Shown: positions 35,671 to 46,689, counted from the stretch's first letter. The stretch: 64,000 nucleotides of DNA from Ureibacillus xyleni (GCF_900217795.1 NZ_OBMQ01000015.1:35837-99836); one strand, 5' to 3'. Numbers and translations are program-made. The notes: generated by a model from the sequence alone, not told the origin.

Positions 35671-36390
35671 ATGAATAATTACATTCCTTATATGCAATTT
35701 ATAGTTGCCAGTAAAGTTGGGGACGTAACAGGTGACGGAATACCAGATTGGATTTACCTGACCGCATTAAAACAAGATCCAAATAGCCCGTATTGGATTA
35801 ACATAACGCTTCATATTAAAAATGGACGAACAAATCAGACGACTACTTTACCGTTAACTGAAAACCAAGGTTATAATCCGACAATATGGTTAGGTGATTT
35901 CACTGGTAATGATGTAAACGATATCTTTGTAGCCATTGATTCAGGTGGAAGCGGTGGCATTGTTTTTGGCTATGTTTACTCATCTATACAAGGTAGAATA
36001 ACGAATATTTTTGATTCTATTCGGTTTAATGAACAACATCCATATACGGTAAACTACGCAAACAATTATAAAGTAAATGTAAAAAGTGAAAAACCGCCTA
36101 AAAAATATATTTTGGACCTTCAATATAAAGGGCAAGAATATTTAAATGAAATTTATCATGCAGACGGTACATTGATACAACCAATCGAAGGCTGGGTTGA
36201 TCCGGCAAGTGGACTTTACCCAATCGATATTGCGAGAAAAGGTAAATACTATCTACAAGCTCTACAGCAAATTGCAGGTCGTTTCCATGCAGATGGCTTA
36301 GGCTATGTAGAAAATTTATTGAACTGGGATGGCTCTCAATTTGTTATTGTACGTCAATCAGTTGCAATTTATGGGGAAGATTTAAAATAA
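35671..36390 (+). CDS. FG-GAP/VCBS-like protein without signal peptide
   Basis: A 239-residue protein with two FG-GAP/VCBS-type calcium-loop motifs, VGDVTGDGIPDWIYL (about residue 16) and LGDFTGNDVNDIFVA (about residue 73); each has the D-x-T-G-D/N-x-x-x-D pattern of integrin-like beta-propeller blades. Two blades are too few for a full propeller. There is no signal peptide, unusual for such domains. ATG follows AAAGAGGATGG. Relatives are seen in spore-forming Bacillales; a spore role is possible but not shown. Confidence 0.6.
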   Translation: MNNYIPYMQFIVASKVGDVTGDGIPDWIYLTALKQDPNSPYWINITLHIKNGRTNQTTTLPLTENQGYNPTIWLGDFTGNDVNDIFVAIDSGGSGGIVFGYVYSSIQGRITNIFDSIRFNEQHPYTVNYANNYKVNVKSEKPPKKYILDLQYKGQEYLNEIYHADGTLIQPIEGWVDPASGLYPIDIARKGKYYLQALQQIAGRFHADGLGYVENLLNWDGSQFVIVRQSVAIYGEDLK

Positions 36391-36455
36391 CTTCCCGTAT
36401 AACCTCTAAAAAACGACACAAACTACTTTTATAACAAGTTTAAGGAGGTTATTAT

Positions 36456-36884
36456 GTGAAGAAATTTTTGGCAATCCCATTTGCATTCCTTTTAGCTGGT
36501 GCACTAGCAGCCTGTGGTATGACAGATAATGCAGGTGAAAACGATAATGGTGTTATCGACGAAGATTTAACGGATATGAATGACAATACTGGTACTAACA
36601 ATGGTACTGGTGACGACGGCTTACTCGATGGCAATCAAAATAATGACGGTGCTATTGATACAGAAGATGGAATGGGAACAAATAATAATGGAAATACAAA
36701 CGGGACAATGAATGGCACTGGTGGAAATACTACTGGTACACCGGGTACAGGAACAGGTACTGATGGAATGGGAACAGGTGGAAACACGAATGATACAGGA
36801 ACGAATGGCACTGGAAATGCAACAGATGATAATGTAAATACGGATGCTCACAATGGCGTAACAGACGAAGAAAATAATAGATAA
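36456..36884 (+). CDS. Low-complexity lipoprotein
   Basis: A 142-residue lipoprotein: basic start, hydrophobic core and lipobox LAAC with Cys20. The mature part is almost wholly Asn, Gly, Thr, Asp with NGTG/GTG-type repeats, probably a disordered, negatively charged surface tail. GTG start lies behind AAGGAGG. A strong terminator follows, so it is monocistronic. Function unknown; a spacer or spore/cell-surface coat role would fit the composition. Confidence 0.75.
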   Translation: MKKFLAIPFAFLLAGALAACGMTDNAGENDNGVIDEDLTDMNDNTGTNNGTGDDGLLDGNQNNDGAIDTEDGMGTNNNGNTNGTMNGTGGNTTGTPGTGTGTDGMGTGGNTNDTGTNGTGNATDDNVNTDAHNGVTDEENNR

Positions 36885-36891
36885 TTTCATT

Positions 36892-36937
36892 AAAACTGTA
36901 GTTATACTCAAGGAAACGTGAGTGTAGCTACAGTTTT
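36892..36937 (+). terminator. Terminator of lipoprotein gene
   Basis: AAAACTGTAG (36892-36901) / CTACAGTTTT (36928-36937) with further inner pairing TATACTCA / TGAGTGTA, then T. Confidence 0.85.
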
Positions 36938-37001
36938 TTAATTCTATTTAGCCGGAAAAACCAATATGTTAAAGAAAGAAATCATTGAAAGTGGGGAAAA
37001 A

Positions 37002-38018
37002 ATGATTACATATCCAGTACTAACAAAGCCCGTAAAAATTGGAGTAACTGCACCTTCAGCGGGATTACATTTCGATCAATATTCTTTACTAGAAAGAGCC
37101 ATTGGGAAATTAACGCAAAAAGGCTATAAGCTAGAAGTAGGAAATACATGTTGGACACAATTTAAAGCGAAATCTGCTCCAGCCAAAGTAAGAGCAGCTG
37201 AACTAAATTTAATGCTACATGATGACTCCATTCAAATCATTTTCCCTCCTTGGGGTGGCGAACTCTTAATTGAAATTTTAGAGTTCGTTGATTTTAATTT
37301 AAAGAAACCGAAATGGATTTTAGGGTATTCGGATACAAGTGTATTACTTCTTGCCATGACTCTAAAAACAGGACTAGCCACTGCTCATGGAACGAACCTA
37401 GTGGACTTACGGGGAGAATTATCAGATCCAACTACCGCTAAGTGGGAGGAAGTATTACACACAAATCAGGGAGAAGAAGTAATTCAATACCCTTCAGAAA
37501 AATACCAGTTATTTTGGCAGCATGACTACGAAACGGATTGGATTTATCATCTTACAGAACCAACAAAGTGGAAAACGATATCAAATCAGCCTATGTATAT
37601 AAAAGGTCGGCTATTAGGTGGTTGTATTGATGTCATTCGGCATATAATTGGAACGGCGTATGGGGATGTTCAAAACTTTCAAACCCATTTTATCAATAAT
37701 GAACCAATTATTTGGTACTTTGAAAACTGTGAACTAAATGTAACAGACTTGCGAAGATCATTGGTTCAAATGAAGCTAGCAGGATGGTTTGATAACTGTA
37801 GTGGAATTCTTTTTGGAAGAAGCGCAGCCAATGAAAAAATGGGAGATTACCATGTGATGGATGTTTATCTCGAACTTGCTGAAGAGTTGAATATCCCTAT
37901 TGCTTACGACATTGATTGTGGGCACATGCCACCACAACTTACTTTTGTGAATGGTGCTTATGCGGAAATTAGGGTGTATCATACTGGAGGAAGTATGGTT
38001 TTGCAGAAATTTATATAA
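37002..38018 (+). CDS. S66-family LD-carboxypeptidase, MccF-like
   Basis: A 338-residue serine peptidase of family S66. The nucleophile motif is ILGYSDTSVLLLA (Ser near residue 114); the downstream Glu lies in WYFENCEL and the His in DCGHMPPQLTF, completing the Ser-Glu-His triad. Length and layout fit MccF (microcin C7 immunity) more than classical LD-carboxypeptidase A. MccF-type enzymes cleave amide bonds of peptide-nucleotide antibiotics; LdcA acts on murein tetrapeptides. Start ATG 37002, behind GTGGGG, rather than 36966, which has no site. No signal peptide. Confidence 0.85.
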   Translation: MITYPVLTKPVKIGVTAPSAGLHFDQYSLLERAIGKLTQKGYKLEVGNTCWTQFKAKSAPAKVRAAELNLMLHDDSIQIIFPPWGGELLIEILEFVDFNLKKPKWILGYSDTSVLLLAMTLKTGLATAHGTNLVDLRGELSDPTTAKWEEVLHTNQGEEVIQYPSEKYQLFWQHDYETDWIYHLTEPTKWKTISNQPMYIKGRLLGGCIDVIRHIIGTAYGDVQNFQTHFINNEPIIWYFENCELNVTDLRRSLVQMKLAGWFDNCSGILFGRSAANEKMGDYHVMDVYLELAEELNIPIAYDIDCGHMPPQLTFVNGAYAEIRVYHTGGSMVLQKFI

Positions 38019-38090
38019 TGCAAATAGTGCTCATTCGTATAGAATTGGGCACTTTACTGTTGTAAGATGAATAGACTAGGGGGGGTCACT

Positions 38091-38642
38091 ATGTTCTTAT
38101 ATAAAATTGACGATAATTTATCCTTAAAATTAATTGAATTAAACGATGCAGAAAAGGTTTTGAAGCTAATAGATGCCTCTAGATTGTACTTAAAAGAATG
38201 GTTATCATGGCTTGACTCCAATAAAACCATAGAAGATACAAAAGCCTATATCCAAGGATGCTTAAAAGGCTTTGCTGAAAATAATAGTTTAGATACTGTT
38301 ATTTTATATAACGAAAAGATCGTTGGAGTAGCAGGCTTCACTAACATAAATTGGTCTAACAAAACGGCTACTATTGGCTATTGGCTTGGAGAGGACTACC
38401 AAGGAAAAGGGATTATGACAAATGTAGCTAAGGCATTGACCAATTATGCTTTTACTCATCTCAAATTAAATAAAGTAGAAATTCGAGCAGCTGTCGAGAA
38501 TTTAAAAAGTAGGGGTATTCCCGAGAGATTAGGCTTTGTATATGAAGGTACAATAAGACAAGCAGAATGGCTATATGATCATTATGTGGACCATGCTGTT
38601 TATGGGATTTTAGCAGGCGAATGGACACAAAAAAGCACCTAA
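38091..38642 (+). CDS. GNAT acetyltransferase, ribosomal-protein type (YdaF-like)
   Basis: A 183-residue GNAT acetyltransferase. EWLSWLDSNKTIEDTKAYI near residue 40 and IGYWLGEDYQGKGIMTNVAKAL (split by the CoA loop QGKGIM) are typical of the RimL/YdaF branch; SRGIPERLGFVYEGTIRQAEW is the canonical C-terminal part, with a slightly altered N-x-x-S-R motif. I start at ATG 38091 behind AGGGGGGGTC. The acceptor is unknown; family members acetylate ribosomal proteins or polyamines. Single gene. Confidence 0.87.
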   Translation: MFLYKIDDNLSLKLIELNDAEKVLKLIDASRLYLKEWLSWLDSNKTIEDTKAYIQGCLKGFAENNSLDTVILYNEKIVGVAGFTNINWSNKTATIGYWLGEDYQGKGIMTNVAKALTNYAFTHLKLNKVEIRAAVENLKSRGIPERLGFVYEGTIRQAEWLYDHYVDHAVYGILAGEWTQKST

Positions 38643-38658
38643 AGGAATAGGTGCTTTT
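38631..38658. terminator. Bidirectional terminator YdaF-like / usp
   Basis: AAAAGCACCT (38631-38640) / AGGTGCTTTT (38649-38658) perfect 10-bp stem between convergent genes. Confidence 0.85.
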
Positions 38659-38666
38659 GTCGTTTC

Positions 38667-39083
38667 TTATTTTACAATTAAAGCAGGGCAGTTTACACGT
38701 TTCATTACTTTATGACTTACACTGCCTAATACCATCTCTTGTAAACTATTTAAACCGCGACTTCCAATGACAACTAAATCGACTTGTTGTTCGTTTGCAT
38801 AGCGTACAATTTCAGGTCCTGGAGTCCCGCGTAAAATTTTTATTTTATAGGATACATTCGACTCTCGAAGAAGCTGTTCTATGGGAGCAATTTTTTTACG
38901 ACGTTGTAAATCCAAAGCTTCACTTGATGAAGAATGTAACACGTCAGATTTTGATTTTTCATGGTCTGCCACATAAACAACTTCAATAAGTGCATCATTG
39001 CATGTGGCAACTTTTACAGCTTCCTTTGCTGCACGGATTGCATTTTCTGAACCATCTGCAGCTAATAAAATATGCTTATACAT
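38667..39083 (-). CDS. Universal stress protein (UspA family)
   Basis: A 138-residue single UspA domain. The start HILLAADGSENAIRAA has the Asp of the nucleotide pocket, and the C-terminal VVIGSRGLNSLQEMVLGSVS holds the ATP-binding G-x2-G-x9-G-S motif, so it probably binds ATP. AAGGGGGG precedes ATG. It lies 12 bp downstream of a SulP transporter gene on the same strand and is almost certainly in its operon, as is common for SulP-Usp pairs; it may modulate the transporter. Confidence 0.92.
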   Translation of the reverse strand: MYKHILLAADGSENAIRAAKEAVKVATCNDALIEVVYVADHEKSKSDVLHSSSSEALDLQRRKKIAPIEQLLRESNVSYKIKILRGTPGPEIVRYANEQQVDLVVIGSRGLNSLQEMVLGSVSHKVMKRVNCPALIVK

Positions 39084-39095
39084 GTAAATCCCCCC

Positions 39096-40517
39096 TTAAA
39101 TATTGTGTAATTTGGATACCAGCTCTTTACTTGGAGCATCCAATTCGACCACTTCCACGTGTATTCCTTTTTCTCGTAGTAATTCTTCCACTTTTACAAA
39201 AGCACCTACACCCGATTCGTCCCATATACGGCAATTAGAAAAGTCGAGTAAAATTTTTGCACTGTTAATTTCATTGTATTTGAAATAATCAATAAAAGAA
39301 TCAGTAGAAGCAAAGAATAGTTGTCCAGAAACACAATATCGGTCACCGTCTTGTTGAATTTTCACGGATGAAATTTTAACGACAAAGAAAACAGCACTTA
39401 AAATAACACCTGCGATAACACCCTTTGATAAGTCATGTGTCCATACAACAATCACAACCGTAGTTAACATGACAATGGCATCTGTTCGGGGAGCTTTTAC
39501 TAAATATTTAAATGAACTCCAATCAAATGTACCAACACTTACCATAATCATAATGCCGACGAGTACTGGCATTGGGATTTTTATTACAAGATCACCAAGG
39601 ACCATAATTAAAAAGATTAAAAATAACCCAGCAATCAGTGTAGATAATCGACCACGGCCTCCTGATTTAACATTAATGACAGATTGACCAATCATTGCGC
39701 ACCCAGCCATCCCGCCAAAGAAACCATTGATCACGTTCGCAATGCCTTGTCCACGAGCTTCGCGATTTTTATTGCTGTCCGTTCCTGTCATGTCATCCAC
39801 AATTTGTGAAGTTAATAAAGATTCAACTAAGCCCACAATAGCCAATGAAATGGAGAAAGGTAAAATGATTTGTAACGTTTCTAAGTTAAATGGAACATTT
39901 GGAATGAAGAAGGTTGGTAATGTTTGTGTAATTGCCCCTAAATCTCCAATCGTTCTTAACTCCACACCGCCATAAATTGCGATGACAGTTAACAATACGA
40001 TTGCAATTAATGGGGCTGGCACTACTTTAATGAAACGAGGTAGTGTATATACAAGAATTAAGGTGATAGCAACAAATACATATGTCATGGTCGAAATCCC
40101 AATAAAATGTGGTACTTGCGCCATAAAAATTAAAATAGCCAAGGAATTGACGAAGCCAATCATAACAGCATTTGGGATAAATTTCATTAACTTTGCAATT
40201 TTCAATACGCCGAATAGTATTTGAATGAACCCAGTTAAAATAGTAGCGGTAAATAAGTATTGCAACCCATAATCTCGAACTAATGGAACCATCACCAGTG
40301 CCATGGCGCCAGTAGCAGCAGAAATCATCCCCGGACGGCCACCAGCAAATGCAATAATAACTGCAATAATAAATGAGGCATATAATCCTACCATTGGATC
40401 AACGCCTGCAATAATGGAAAAGGCGATTGCTTCAGGGATAAGTGCAAGTGCTACGACAATACCGGATAAAATATCGCCACGCACGTTGCCAAACCATTGT
40501 TGTTTTAAACTTTGCAT
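39096..40517 (-). CDS. SulP-family anion transporter with STAS domain
   Basis: A 473-residue anion transporter. About ten to twelve membrane helices (residues 15-370), with the SulP start [21 protein letters not shown], are followed by a C-terminal STAS domain (about 385-473, [20 protein letters not shown]). Family members carry sulfate, bicarbonate or other anions; the short N-terminus and Bacillales context do not discriminate. AAAGGAGATTACC precedes ATG. First gene of a two-gene operon with a universal stress protein. Confidence 0.9.
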   Translation of the reverse strand: MQSLKQQWFGNVRGDILSGIVVALALIPEAIAFSIIAGVDPMVGLYASFIIAVIIAFAGGRPGMISAATGAMALVMVPLVRDYGLQYLFTATILTGFIQILFGVLKIAKLMKFIPNAVMIGFVNSLAILIFMAQVPHFIGISTMTYVFVAITLILVYTLPRFIKVVPAPLIAIVLLTVIAIYGGVELRTIGDLGAITQTLPTFFIPNVPFNLETLQIILPFSISLAIVGLVESLLTSQIVDDMTGTDSNKNREARGQGIANVINGFFGGMAGCAMIGQSVINVKSGGRGRLSTLIAGLFLIFLIMVLGDLVIKIPMPVLVGIMIMVSVGTFDWSSFKYLVKAPRTDAIVMLTTVVIVVWTHDLSKGVIAGVILSAVFFVVKISSVKIQQDGDRYCVSGQLFFASTDSFIDYFKYNEINSAKILLDFSNCRIWDESGVGAFVKVEELLREKGIHVEVVELDAPSKELVSKLHNI

Positions 40518-40627
40518 GGTAATCTCCTTTATATATTCATTTGTTTATACGAAAAAAATCCTTGATTATCATAACATTTGTATTCCTAAAAAGGAACCTT
40601 TTTGGGAAGTTTATTAGGAGCGATAAA

Positions 40628-41182
40628 ATGATTTATGGGTATGTGAGACCTTTATATAATGACAAGCAGTGTTTGAACCAGCTGAATTCGTTAAAAACTG
40701 CTTGCGAAAAAATATTTCAAGAAGAGCATGGTGCACCAAAAAAACGGAAAGAGCTTGAATCGTTGTTAATGCAATTACGTTCTGGTGATATCATTATAGT
40801 GCAGCGAATGTTTGCTCTTGCTGACACGACAAGCCACTTATTTGAATTACTAAAATTATGTGAAAGAGATCAAGTGACCATACAGTTTTTGCAAGAGGGA
40901 ATTGAAACAAAAGGCACATTACCATTTAACCTAACCGAACTGGTAAAGGAGTTTTTAAATTTCCAATCGGACATCGTAAAACAATCCACCACTTTAGGAA
41001 TAGCCCATGCAAAGGAGCAAGGAAAATCCATTGGTCGACCAAAAAAATCCGATGATAATGTGAAAAGGGCAATTTCAATGTATTATTCCGGAGACTATAC
41101 ACTATTAGAAATTAAAAACGAAACTGGAATAAGCAAATCAACACTTTATCGATATTTAGAAGCAGTTGAAGAAAAAGAATAG
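40628..41182 (+). CDS. Serine-resolvase-like protein without catalytic serine
   Basis: A 184-residue protein with the resolvase layout: N-terminal domain (1-120), hinge with SIGRPKK (about 140), and a C-terminal helix-turn-helix (TLLEIKNETGISKSTLYRYL). In active serine recombinases the start reads Y-x-R-V-S; here it is YGYVRPLYND, so the nucleophile Ser is replaced. It is therefore probably a DNA-binding or regulatory relative, or a decayed invertase. Start ATG 40628 behind TTAGGAG. It lies between the SulP operon and Tad remnants. Confidence 0.78.
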   Translation: MIYGYVRPLYNDKQCLNQLNSLKTACEKIFQEEHGAPKKRKELESLLMQLRSGDIIIVQRMFALADTTSHLFELLKLCERDQVTIQFLQEGIETKGTLPFNLTELVKEFLNFQSDIVKQSTTLGIAHAKEQGKSIGRPKKSDDNVKRAISMYYSGDYTLLEIKNETGISKSTLYRYLEAVEEKE

Positions 41183-41200
41183 TATATATTTGATAAAAGG

Positions 41201-41248
41201 GACTAAAGGTATACTCGACAATAGCGAGTGTATTTTTAGTCTTTTTTT
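41201..41248 (+). terminator. Terminator of resolvase-like gene
   Basis: GACTAAA / TTTAGTC outer stem and ATACTCG / CGAGTGTAT inner stem, followed by T7-8. Confidence 0.85.
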
Positions 41249-41345
41249 GCGTTTTCAGTTGGAAAGTATTACTTCCTTGTCTTTTCACTGTTACATTAGT
41301 AATAACATTTACAGATACTAAAGATGTTGTTTATTTACAAATAAT

Positions 41346-41736
41346 TACACCCTACTGCTCTTGTTATAGATGGGGGTAGATTATATTTCGAAAAAAGTAT
41401 GCTTCAAAAAGCAGCAGATGCAGCAGCGCTTGCGGGAGCTCAAGAATTACCTTTAGATTCAATTGAAGCAGAGAAGTATGCAAGAGATGTTGCAATAAAA
41501 AATGAGATTCTGGATGTAAATACAATCGTTGAATTTGCCTGATAACAAAATGTGGATTAACAACAAGTTCTGATGTACAACTTACTTTTGGAAAAATTTT
41601 TGGATATTCCAATGTTCCTGTGGACAGCCACAGCAAAAGTTGAGTTGAACTCTCTATCTTCTGGAACAGGAGTTATACCTCTTGGAATTGATTACAGTGA
41701 TTATGATAATTGGAGAAGTTGCACAAGTATTGTTCT
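41346..41736 (+). pseudogene. tadG-like pilus protein, decayed fragment
   Basis: Conceptual pieces in changing frames read TALVIDGGRLYFEKSMLQKA then ADAAALAGAQELPLDSIEAE (frame stop near 41541), then DVQLTFGKIFGYSNVPV (41571-41625), then TATAKVELNSL and GTGVIPLGID after a one-base shift near 41627. Together these follow the order of TadG/TadE-like Flp pilus proteins: the conserved DGG start, the AADAAALAGA motif and the vWA-less C-terminal part. The N-terminal membrane helix is missing. Frameshifts and stops mark it as a pseudogene. Confidence 0.75.
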
Positions 41737-41739
41737 TAA

Positions 41740-42420
41740 AATGCTGGAGACAACGGGAATGATAACGGGGAGGGTAATGGCGGAGGAAACGGGAAGGGAA
41801 ATGACAATGGAGGAAACAACGGAAACGGGAACGCTTTTGTCAGCTCGTTCTTTATTATTTTTCTTTTCACATTTAATATTTTCTCTGCTGCTACTTTAGG
41901 TGCGGCATTTGGGGGAATTGCATTTATTGCTCCAAGCTTCTTTTTAGATTATAAAAGAAAGAAAAGAATTAGGTTAATCGAGAAAAACATGGCAGACTTT
42001 TTTGACATGGTGACATTATCGATTGAAGCAGGAATGGGGTTAGATCAAGCGATTTCCAATGTATGTAAGCAAATTAAAGGACCTATATCGGATGAGTTTT
42101 TAGCCACATTAGAAGATATGAAACTAGGCAAATCAAGAAGAGATGCATTTTTTAAACTGCGCAACCGTGTACCATCTGATCATTTCCAAAGTATTATTAC
42201 TTCTATCATTCAAGCAGGGGAGTTAGGAATTGGAATGGGTAATTTAATGCGTTCTTTAACTCAACGAATACGAGAGCACCAACGAGAAAAGGTTCGCGAA
42301 AAAGGAATGAAAGCGCCCGTAAAAATGCTATTTCCAATGATTTTCTTTATCTTCCCTTCGTTATACATCGTAATACTAGGCCCTTTTGCAGTTGATTTTT
42401 TAGTGAATGGCTTATTTTAA
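41740..42420 (+). pseudogene. tadC-like (T2SS-F) pilus assembly protein, 5' truncated
   Basis: An open frame with no start at its 5' end (a stop at 41737-41739 precedes it) begins in a Gly/Asn-rich linker, passes a membrane helix and a second helix, then continues as a type II secretion F-domain: MADFFDMVTLSIEAGMGLDQ, LGKSRRDAFFKLRNRVPSDH, ITSIIQAGELGIGMGNLM, and ends in a membrane helix. This is the C-terminal half of TadC. An internal ATG at 41989 gives 143 residues but without a good ribosome site. No other tad gene follows, so it is likely dead. Confidence 0.7.
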
Positions 42421-42448
42421 AAGACTTGGCCATTAAACCAAGTCTTTT
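42419..42448. terminator. Bidirectional terminator tadC remnant / thiC
   Basis: AAAAGACTTGG (42419-42429) / CCAAGTCTTTT (42438-42448), 11-bp perfect stem. Confidence 0.88.
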
Positions 42449-42455
42449 AAAATAT

Positions 42456-44276
<1,821 letters not shown>

Positions 44277-44306
44277 CTAGATAACAGTGGATGGTAAAAA
44301 GAAGTA

Positions 44307-44473
44307 CAAAAAAAGCCGGACCCAAAAAAGAGTAGGACCGGCTACAAATGTAGAAGTTTATATCAAAAGATGTTTTCTAACTTCCCCACGCTGGTATGAT
44401 CCAGATCAGGTCCAAAGAGTCAAGAAACTTAAACGCGTTTCTTTCTCAGCCCAAGCTATAGGGCTCCCCTAGT
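44307..44473 (-). promoter_or_regulatory. TPP riboswitch of thiC
   Basis: On the minus strand the aptamer (about 44473-44382) has the THI-box segments GGGGAGCCC, GGGCTGAGA, ACTCTTTGGACCTGATCTGG and CAGCGTGGGGAA. It is followed by a terminator with stem AGCCGGTCC / GGACCGGCT (wobble variants; 44314-44322 and 44335-44343) and a run of seven T at about 44307. Bound TPP should allow the terminator and switch thiC off; transcription then stops about 70 nt before the gene. Confidence 0.95.
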
Positions 44474-44646
44474 TATTTCGATTATTAAATTACAACATTA
44501 GTATACATGAACAGTTTCAGGAAAAGAAGGGGTGTTTCGTCCTAATTAATTACCTTAGACGGAGAGTTACGATTAAAATAAAAATTCTGAAAACCCAAAA
44601 TTTCGTTATAATGGTAGTATCAAAAAATTTGATGGGGGAAAAGGAT

Positions 44647-45747
44647 ATGTGGCGTTATGAACATCCAACTGAAATCTTATTTGGACAAGGTGTATCGCAA
44701 AATTTAGGTGACTATTTAGAGCGAAAAAATATTAAAAAGGCGCTTCTAATTGCAACGAATTCATTGGTGAAAAACGGCCTGACAGCGGATATTGTAGATA
44801 AGAGTGCGGGTAGAATTGTAGGTGTGGTAAATGGTATTGAGCCTAATCCGACAATTGAAAACGTAGAAATGTGTGCAAGCCAAGCGAGGGAACTGGAGGT
44901 AGATTACATAATTGCACTCGGTGGGGGAAGTGTAATTGATTGTGCGAAAGCAGTTTGTGCGGTTGTGGCAGAAAACTATACCGCAATCGATTTGATGGAA
45001 GGGCAGGACATAACAAAAGCTTTGCCTCTTATCGCGATACCAACCGTGAGTGGCGCAAGTAGTGAAGTTACGGGCACAGCAGTTATTAGCTGGAAGGAGA
45101 AAAATTTAAAAAGAGCTTTCACTTCTCCATTGTTATATCCAAAAACGGCTTTTGTAGATCCAGAACTTACCTACAGTTGTCCTAACCATTTAACAGCTAT
45201 TTCAGGAATTGATATTATCGCTCACTCACTTGATTCTTTAGGAAGTGTGAAGTCTAATCCGTTAACAGAACATTTTGCGGTTCAAGCTGCGAAACTGGCT
45301 TTCGAAAATTTAGAAGCTGCCGTAAATGATAATATTGAGGCAAAAGACCAACTTGCATTTGCAGCGATACTAGCAGGCTTTGCATTTTCACAAACAGGTA
45401 CAACTGCATCTCACGCGTGTTCCTATATTTTAACCGCAAAATATGATATCCCACACGCTGAAGCATGTGCCTTTACATTAGATAGTTGGTTTAAAATTAA
45501 TGCAGAATATAAACCACTACTTGAAACCCATGCAAAAAATATCGGATATAAAAATGTAGATGAACTAGTGAAAGAATTGAATGGATTAAAAACTAAATTA
45601 GGATTACGCACTACTTTAGAAAAGTTAGAAATACCGATTGAGGATTTAGATATTATTGTTCAGCATTCATTAGAAGCTGCGAATATGAAAAATAATATTG
45701 CGCCAGTCGATGAAGAAATGGTTCGTAAAGTTTTCCTATCCAAATAA
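44647..45747 (+). CDS. Iron-containing alcohol dehydrogenase family protein
   Basis: A 366-residue group III (Fe-ADH) dehydrogenase. IIALGGGSVIDCAKAV is the NAD(P) dinucleotide segment; metal ligands are expected in AISGIDIIAHSLDSL (Asp, His) and TASHACSYILT / DIPHAEACA (two His). ATG 44647 has GGGGGAAAAGGAT before it and is preferred over 44611. Substrate (butanol, lactaldehyde, phosphonoacetaldehyde and so on) not assignable. Single gene closed by a terminator. Confidence 0.9.
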   Translation: MWRYEHPTEILFGQGVSQNLGDYLERKNIKKALLIATNSLVKNGLTADIVDKSAGRIVGVVNGIEPNPTIENVEMCASQARELEVDYIIALGGGSVIDCAKAVCAVVAENYTAIDLMEGQDITKALPLIAIPTVSGASSEVTGTAVISWKEKNLKRAFTSPLLYPKTAFVDPELTYSCPNHLTAISGIDIIAHSLDSLGSVKSNPLTEHFAVQAAKLAFENLEAAVNDNIEAKDQLAFAAILAGFAFSQTGTTASHACSYILTAKYDIPHAEACAFTLDSWFKINAEYKPLLETHAKNIGYKNVDELVKELNGLKTKLGLRTTLEKLEIPIEDLDIIVQHSLEAANMKNNIAPVDEEMVRKVFLSK

Positions 45748-45752
45748 AAGAT

Positions 45753-45783
45753 AAGGGCCATTCAATTTGAATGACCCTTTCGT
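45753..45783. terminator. Terminator Fe-ADH / SDR
   Basis: AAGGG-CATTC (45753-45763) / GAATG-CCCTT (45769-45779) stem with one mismatch and a T tract; works for the convergent genes. Confidence 0.8.
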
Positions 45784-45784
45784 T

Positions 45785-46543
45785 TTAATATGCCGTCCAA
45801 CCAGCATCTGCAGTAACTACTTGTCCATTAATGAAACTTGCCTCATCAGAACCTAAGAACAGAGCAAGATTTGCAATTTCTTCGGGTTGACCAGCACGAG
45901 GATTGATTGCCATCCCAAGTTGTTGACGTGCCATACCTGTTTCACTAAGGTTTGTCATGGTACTTCCGATATTTGTAATGACCCCACCAGGAGCAATTCC
46001 ATTACAGCGAATATTTTTATCTGCATACATAAATGCAGTATTTTTTGTTAGACCAACGACAGCGTGTTTTGAAGCAGTGTATGCAGCGCCAGCACGAGCT
46101 CCATATAAACCGCCTGCAGAAATATTATTAACAATTACACCATGACCTTGTTCTAGGAATAAGTTCGTTGCAATACGCATTGATTGCATTACTGCTTTTG
46201 TATTCACAGCAAATACTTTGTCCCAACGCTCATCAGAAATTTCCCCAACAGGCTCCATACCATCCATAATACCAGCATTGTTCACTAAAATATCCAACTT
46301 GCCATACGCGTTTTTTGTTTCATCGAATAATCTGTTTAAATCATCTAAAGAGGCAACATTTGTTTGAACTGCAATTGCTTCGCCGCCATTTGTTTTAATG
46401 CCTTCAACTACCGCTTGTACACCTTCTAAGTTTAAGTCAGAAGCAACAACCTTTGCACCTTCTTTAGCATAGAGTTCCGCAATTGCTTTACCCATACCTG
46501 AAGCAGCACCTGTAACAATAGCAATTTTACCTTGTAATCTCAT
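45785..46543 (-). CDS. Short-chain dehydrogenase/reductase
   Basis: A 252-residue classical SDR. The Rossmann glycine motif is TGAASGMGKA (residues 11-20), NNAGI near residue 88, and the catalytic pair is Y-T-A-S-K (about 155-159) with the Ser about 13 residues before. GGGAGG precedes ATG. It is divergent from a TetR-like regulator that probably controls it. Resembles 3-oxoacyl-ACP reductase/glucose dehydrogenase-like SDRs; substrate unknown. Confidence 0.9.
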   Translation of the reverse strand: MRLQGKIAIVTGAASGMGKAIAELYAKEGAKVVASDLNLEGVQAVVEGIKTNGGEAIAVQTNVASLDDLNRLFDETKNAYGKLDILVNNAGIMDGMEPVGEISDERWDKVFAVNTKAVMQSMRIATNLFLEQGHGVIVNNISAGGLYGARAGAAYTASKHAVVGLTKNTAFMYADKNIRCNGIAPGGVITNIGSTMTNLSETGMARQQLGMAINPRAGQPEEIANLALFLGSDEASFINGQVVTADAGWTAY

Positions 46544-46636
46544 TCGTAAAACCTCCCAATAATTTATAGAACAGCTGTATAATATTTAGTATAAAGGACT
46601 AGAGTAACCGCTTTCAATAAGCAGAAGTAGATGAAA

Positions 46637-46654
46637 GTGTTCAATATTTAACAC
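46637..46654. promoter_or_regulatory. Possible operator between SDR and TetR genes
   Basis: GTGTT-N8-AACAC lies 36-53 nt before the regulator start, and TTACT-N11-AGTAA follows. Arms are only 5 bp, so this is weak. Confidence 0.25.
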
Positions 46655-46689
46655 ATTACTAAAAAATGTTCAGTAAGAGGTGAAAAAAG

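Noticed and set aside
41573-41899. 108-codon frame as a gene of its own
   Set aside because: It is a frame-shifted reading of the tadG remnant and the Gly/Asn linker; homology is in other frames.
40628-42420. Active mobile element
   Set aside because: The resolvase lacks its Ser, there are no terminal repeats or transposase, and the neighbouring genes are decayed pilus parts.
44287-44472. 61-codon plus-strand frame
   Set aside because: It lies across the TPP riboswitch on the other strand; no ribosome site.
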